Shown here piece by piece: positions 61,621 through 64,000 of a stretch of 64,000 nt of DNA. Made by a program: the position numbers and the translations under genes. The notes beneath the pieces were generated by a model, which saw only the letters and a program-made list of their open reading frames with translations, made no database searches and was not told the origin of the DNA. Origin of the DNA: CAYMSF01 sp964392985. GTDB taxonomy: Bacteria; Verrucomicrobiota; Lentisphaeria; Victivallales; Victivallaceae. Each line of letters starts with the position of its first letter. Position 1 is the first letter of the stretch. The stretch covers positions 1 to 64,000 of the forward strand of contig CAYMSF010000013.1 in NCBI GenBank assembly GCA_964392985.1. The letters run 5' to 3'.

Positions 61621-62133
61621 TTGAAACCTGTACTGTATATATTTTCTGGACTTCCCGGAACGGGGAAAACAACCATAGCGAAAGAGATTGCCAACTATTT
61701 TAACGCGGCATATTTCAGGCTTGACACCATTGAACATGGACTGAGAGAGTTGTGTTCAATAGATGTAACAAGTGAAGGATATCGATTAACTTATAGACTC
61801 GTTGCGGATAACTTAAAGGTCGGCAATGATGTTATTGTGGATTGCTGCAATCCATGGAATTTGACAAGAACCGAGTGGGAAAAAGTGGCAATTGACAATA
61901 ATGGCAGTTATGTGAATATTGAGATTATCTGTTCTGACATTAACGAACATAAAAAAAGAATTGAAACAAGGGAAAACGATATTGCCGGTTTTAAATTGCC
62001 GACGTGGGACGATACACAAAAAAGAGACTATCACGCCTGGGAAGAAGCTAGAGTAATAATTGATACAGGCAAATCAGATATCGCCGGATGTGTCGCTGAA
62101 TTATTAAATAAATTAGAAAATTATAAAAGGTAA
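61621..62133 (+). CDS. P-loop kinase-like ATPase (AAA_33/adenylylsulfate-kinase-like)
   Basis: 170 residues with a Walker A loop GLPGTGKTT (residues 10-18), an Asp in FRLDTIEHGLREL as the usual second motif, a Walker B-like VIVDCCNP, and a lid region with arginines (KKRIETRENDIAGF). It is likely a small-molecule or nucleotide kinase with unknown substrate. The start is TTG at 61621; no ATG is near the family start. AAGGA lies four bases upstream, rather close. It is followed 36 bases on by the isomerase gene, so the two may be co-transcribed. Confidence 0.75.
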   Translation: MKPVLYIFSGLPGTGKTTIAKEIANYFNAAYFRLDTIEHGLRELCSIDVTSEGYRLTYRLVADNLKVGNDVIVDCCNPWNLTRTEWEKVAIDNNGSYVNIEIICSDINEHKKRIETRENDIAGFKLPTWDDTQKRDYHAWEEARVIIDTGKSDIAGCVAELLNKLENYKR

Positions 62134-62169
62134 TTGTACATCGTTCTTTAAAGAATAAGGATAATCATC

Positions 62170-62928
62170 ATGCAGGAAATCAAGTTAAGCGCGCCGGACT
62201 GGTGTTTTTACCGCAAAGAGTTTGACCCGGAAATTTATTACCGGAAACTGCGTGCATCCGGATACTGCGCGGTGGAGATGGCGCCGGTTGAACGCCGGGA
62301 TGCTTTGCGTAATGCCGGTCTCAAATTGATTAACATCAGTGCTCCTGGTATGAGGACCGGATTGAATAACCTGGATAATCATTCCAGCTTGATTCCTCAG
62401 ATAATCAATACTATTAATCTTGCTGCGGAAAGCGGCATTCCCAATGTAATTATTTTCAGCGGTAACCGGGAGAACATAACTGATTCTGACGGGTTGGATA
62501 ACTGTAAGCAAGCCGTTGAAAAACTGTTGGCGGCGGCGCAGACAAATAATGTCACTTTGATTTTTGAAATGCTGAATTGTTACGACCACAAAGATTATCA
62601 GGCGGATAACAGCAAGTTCGGTTTTGAGCTGGTCAAGTCATTTGATTCTGCCAACCTGAAAATTCTCTACGATATTTATCACATGCATCGTATGGGCGAG
62701 AATGTCATCGGCGATATTACCTCCAATCTACAGTATATTGCACATCTGCATGTCGCTGGCGCACCTGAACGCAATTTCCCTGGCGACTTGCAGGAGATTG
62801 ATTACCCGGCAATAATCACAGCAGTGATGAACGCCGGATATAATGGTTGCTGGGGAATGGAATTTACCACAACCGCGCCGTTAGAAGATTTGGAGCGTGC
62901 TGCCACACTTTGGAAAAAATATCTTTAA
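62170..62928 (+). CDS. sugar phosphate isomerase/epimerase family protein (hydroxypyruvate-isomerase-like)
   Basis: 252 residues, AP-endonuclease-2-type TIM barrel. Metal ligands are suggested by the Glu in LIFEMLN, the Asp and His in ILYDIYHMHR, His in YIAHLHVAG and Glu in GCWGMEFT, matching hydroxypyruvate isomerase/tagatose epimerase-like enzymes. PDWCFYRKEFDPEIYYRKL at the N-terminus fits the sub-family seen with sugar catabolism. AAGGA precedes the ATG by nine bases. The substrate is unknown. Confidence 0.82.
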   Translation: MQEIKLSAPDWCFYRKEFDPEIYYRKLRASGYCAVEMAPVERRDALRNAGLKLINISAPGMRTGLNNLDNHSSLIPQIINTINLAAESGIPNVIIFSGNRENITDSDGLDNCKQAVEKLLAAAQTNNVTLIFEMLNCYDHKDYQADNSKFGFELVKSFDSANLKILYDIYHMHRMGENVIGDITSNLQYIAHLHVAGAPERNFPGDLQEIDYPAIITAVMNAGYNGCWGMEFTTTAPLEDLERAATLWKKYL

Positions 62929-62988
62929 GAGAGTGATAACACGACAATTTTTCTTTTTCTTGCGAATTGAAAGCAAAATATAAAATGT

Positions 62989-63018
62989 CAGTCGCCGGCA
63001 GGAATTCTGCCGGGACTG
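62989..63018 (-). terminator. strong hairpin after the [FeFe]-hydrogenase gene
   Basis: A stem of CAGTC plus CCGGCAG with CTGCCGG plus GACTG, one bulged G, around GAATT. On the minus strand it is followed by ACATTTTATATTTT, 12 bases after the hydrogenase stop. It may serve both convergent genes. Confidence 0.7.
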
Positions 63019-63029
63019 GAACAGATTTT

Positions 63030-64000
63030 CTAATAGCGCTTTTTGGCAGCGTATTTGGTGTGAAGCAGTTCATGGGCCTTATGACTGCCCGGCTTGTCAA
63101 GAAAATCCTTATACAGTTTGATAATCTGTGGATTTTGATGGGATTTGCGTTTGAACTTGTCTTCATCAGCGCGATAAATCGCCGCCTTACGTTTCTCGAG
63201 AATATTGGTATTTTCGTGAATGTATGGTTGCCCGCCGCCATTTAAGCAACCGCCGGGACATGCCATAATCTCAATGGCGTCATATTGCGCTTCACCTCTT
63301 TGAATTTTTTCCAGGATTTTTCTGGCATTCCCGAGGCCGGAAGTTACTGCGGCTTTGACACTGATTCCGGCGACATTGACGGTGGCTTCTTTGATGCCTT
63401 CCAGTCCGCGTACTGCGGTAAAGTTTACCTCTTCGAGATCTGCGCCTGAAATCCAGTCTGCTGCGGTGCGCAATGCTGCTTCCAGCACGCCACCGGATGC
63501 GCCGAAGATTACGCCGGCGCCGGTAGATTCGCCCAGCGGATTATCATATTCGGTTGCTTCCAGTTTATTAAGAAGGATGCCGGCTTCCTTGAACATATCT
63601 GCCAGTTCGCGGGTGGAAATGACAATATCGACATCGCGTATGCCATCGTGGGAGAATTCTTCTCTGGAGGCTTCATATTTCTTGGCGAGGCAGGGCATGA
63701 CGGAAACAACAATGATATCTTCCGGTTTCTTGCCGATTTTTTCCGCGAAATATGATTTAGCAATGGCGCCGAACATCTGTTGCGGTGATTTGGCGGTTGA
63801 TGGCATATAAATCAGTTCGGGGAATTGATGTTCGAGGAATTGCACCCAGCCGGGACAACATGAAGTTAGAATCGGAAGATTCTTTCTGGATTTCAGCCGT
63901 TCAATGATTTCGGTAGTTTCCTCCATAATGGTCAGGTCGGCGGCAAAGTCGGTATCAAAAACTTTATCAAAGCCGAGGAGTTTGAGTCCGGCGACGAGTT
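63030..64000 (-). CDS. hydA: [FeFe]-hydrogenase catalytic subunit, C-terminal part (cut by window end)
   Basis: The frame is open to base 64000 and reads LVAGLKLLGFDKVFDTDFAA at the edge, the usual sequence before the H-cluster, so the gene continues outside. The three signature motifs are TSCCPGW (L1), MPCLAKKYE (L2) and MACPGGCLNGGGQP (L3), whose cysteines hold the H-cluster. The C-terminal small-subunit-like tail is present (HKAHELLHTKY). It makes or uses H2 with ferredoxin and/or NADH; the N-terminal Fe-S domains that would tell which are not visible. HydE and HydG are encoded in this window. Confidence 0.95.
   Translation of the reverse strand, partial: LVAGLKLLGFDKVFDTDFAADLTIMEETTEIIERLKSRKNLPILTSCCPGWVQFLEHQFPELIYMPSTAKSPQQMFGAIAKSYFAEKIGKKPEDIIVVSVMPCLAKKYEASREEFSHDGIRDVDIVISTRELADMFKEAGILLNKLEATEYDNPLGESTGAGVIFGASGGVLEAALRTAADWISGADLEEVNFTAVRGLEGIKEATVNVAGISVKAAVTSGLGNARKILEKIQRGEAQYDAIEIMACPGGCLNGGGQPYIHENTNILEKRKAAIYRADEDKFKRKSHQNPQIIKLYKDFLDKPGSHKAHELLHTKYAAKKRY

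Overview
The window reads as a chromosomal segment of an anaerobic, Gram-negative carbohydrate degrader. The gene mix points towards the PVC group and most of all Lentisphaerota (Victivallis-like); this is inferred from gene content, not from a marker-gene comparison. The supporting signs are: four AraC regulators next to sugar or methyl-transfer genes; two uroporphyrinogen-decarboxylase-family methyltransferase homologues; a corrinoid protein and a RamA-like activator; giant glycoside-hydrolase-like proteins; a 2-oxoacid:ferredoxin oxidoreductase; [FeFe]-hydrogenase and two of its maturases; an orphan sodium-symporter tail; and an edge peptide that fits the start of a prepilin-like protein. 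Several genes use GTG or TTG starts and many lack a strong Shine-Dalgarno sequence. No tRNA, rRNA, CRISPR array, transposase or prophage gene was seen.

Region 0-7 kb (minus strand): an AraC regulator followed by a tightly packed operon of an unclassified 818-residue hydrolase-like protein, a URO-D-family methyltransferase homologue, an L-arabinose/L-fucose-isomerase-like protein and an SGNH esterase. Then comes endonuclease IV. Region 7.7-9.1 kb (plus): a two-gene unit encoding a secreted protein made of five ~33-residue repeats and a secreted helical partner, behind a perfect TTGAT-N4-ATCAA palindrome. Region 9.2-16.4 kb (minus): a flippase-like membrane protein, split glycine decarboxylase (gcvPB, gcvPA), gcvH with its own TTGAT-N4-ATCAA site, an ABC exporter and ArfB. 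Region 16.4-20.7 kb: an unknown protein, a RamA-like reductive activator and a corrinoid protein, divergent from an AraC regulator.

Region 20.7-29.6 kb: a GT-C-like membrane protein, a major-facilitator protein with a HEAT-repeat tail, a 52-residue small ORF in its long leader, a ~1036-residue glycoside hydrolase and a divergent AraC regulator. Region 29.8-34.9 kb (plus): ferredoxin, alpha and fused beta-gamma subunits of a 2-oxoacid:ferredoxin oxidoreductase, then hisF and malic enzyme. A 265-bp hairpin-rich element with near-perfect terminal inverted repeats follows; a smaller relative lies at 52.5 kb. Region 35.2-43.6 kb: a 39-residue membrane peptide, hydE, an aminotransferase, an AraC regulator divergent from a second URO-D-like protein, alanine racemase, aroA and a dolichol/phytol-kinase-like membrane protein.

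Region 43.9-52.5 kb (plus): gyrB, recA and an envelope operon (TPR protein, ExbB, an ExbD lacking the usual transmembrane aspartate, a TonB-like protein, a membrane zinc-ribbon protein). Region 52.6-64 kb: a DUF1835 protein; a minus-strand unit of pheA, hydG and an aldehyde dehydrogenase; a gamma-glutamylcyclotransferase-like protein; an EamA transporter; an orphan symporter tail; a secreted TPR protein; a P-loop kinase; a sugar isomerase/epimerase; and the C-terminal part of the [FeFe]-hydrogenase catalytic subunit, cut by the window end.

Together the genes suggest fermentative growth on complex and possibly O-methylated carbohydrates: local AraC control, ferredoxin-linked 2-oxoacid oxidation, hydrogen metabolism through an [FeFe]-hydrogenase, and corrinoid-dependent methyl transfer. 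The methylated-sugar link is a hypothesis.
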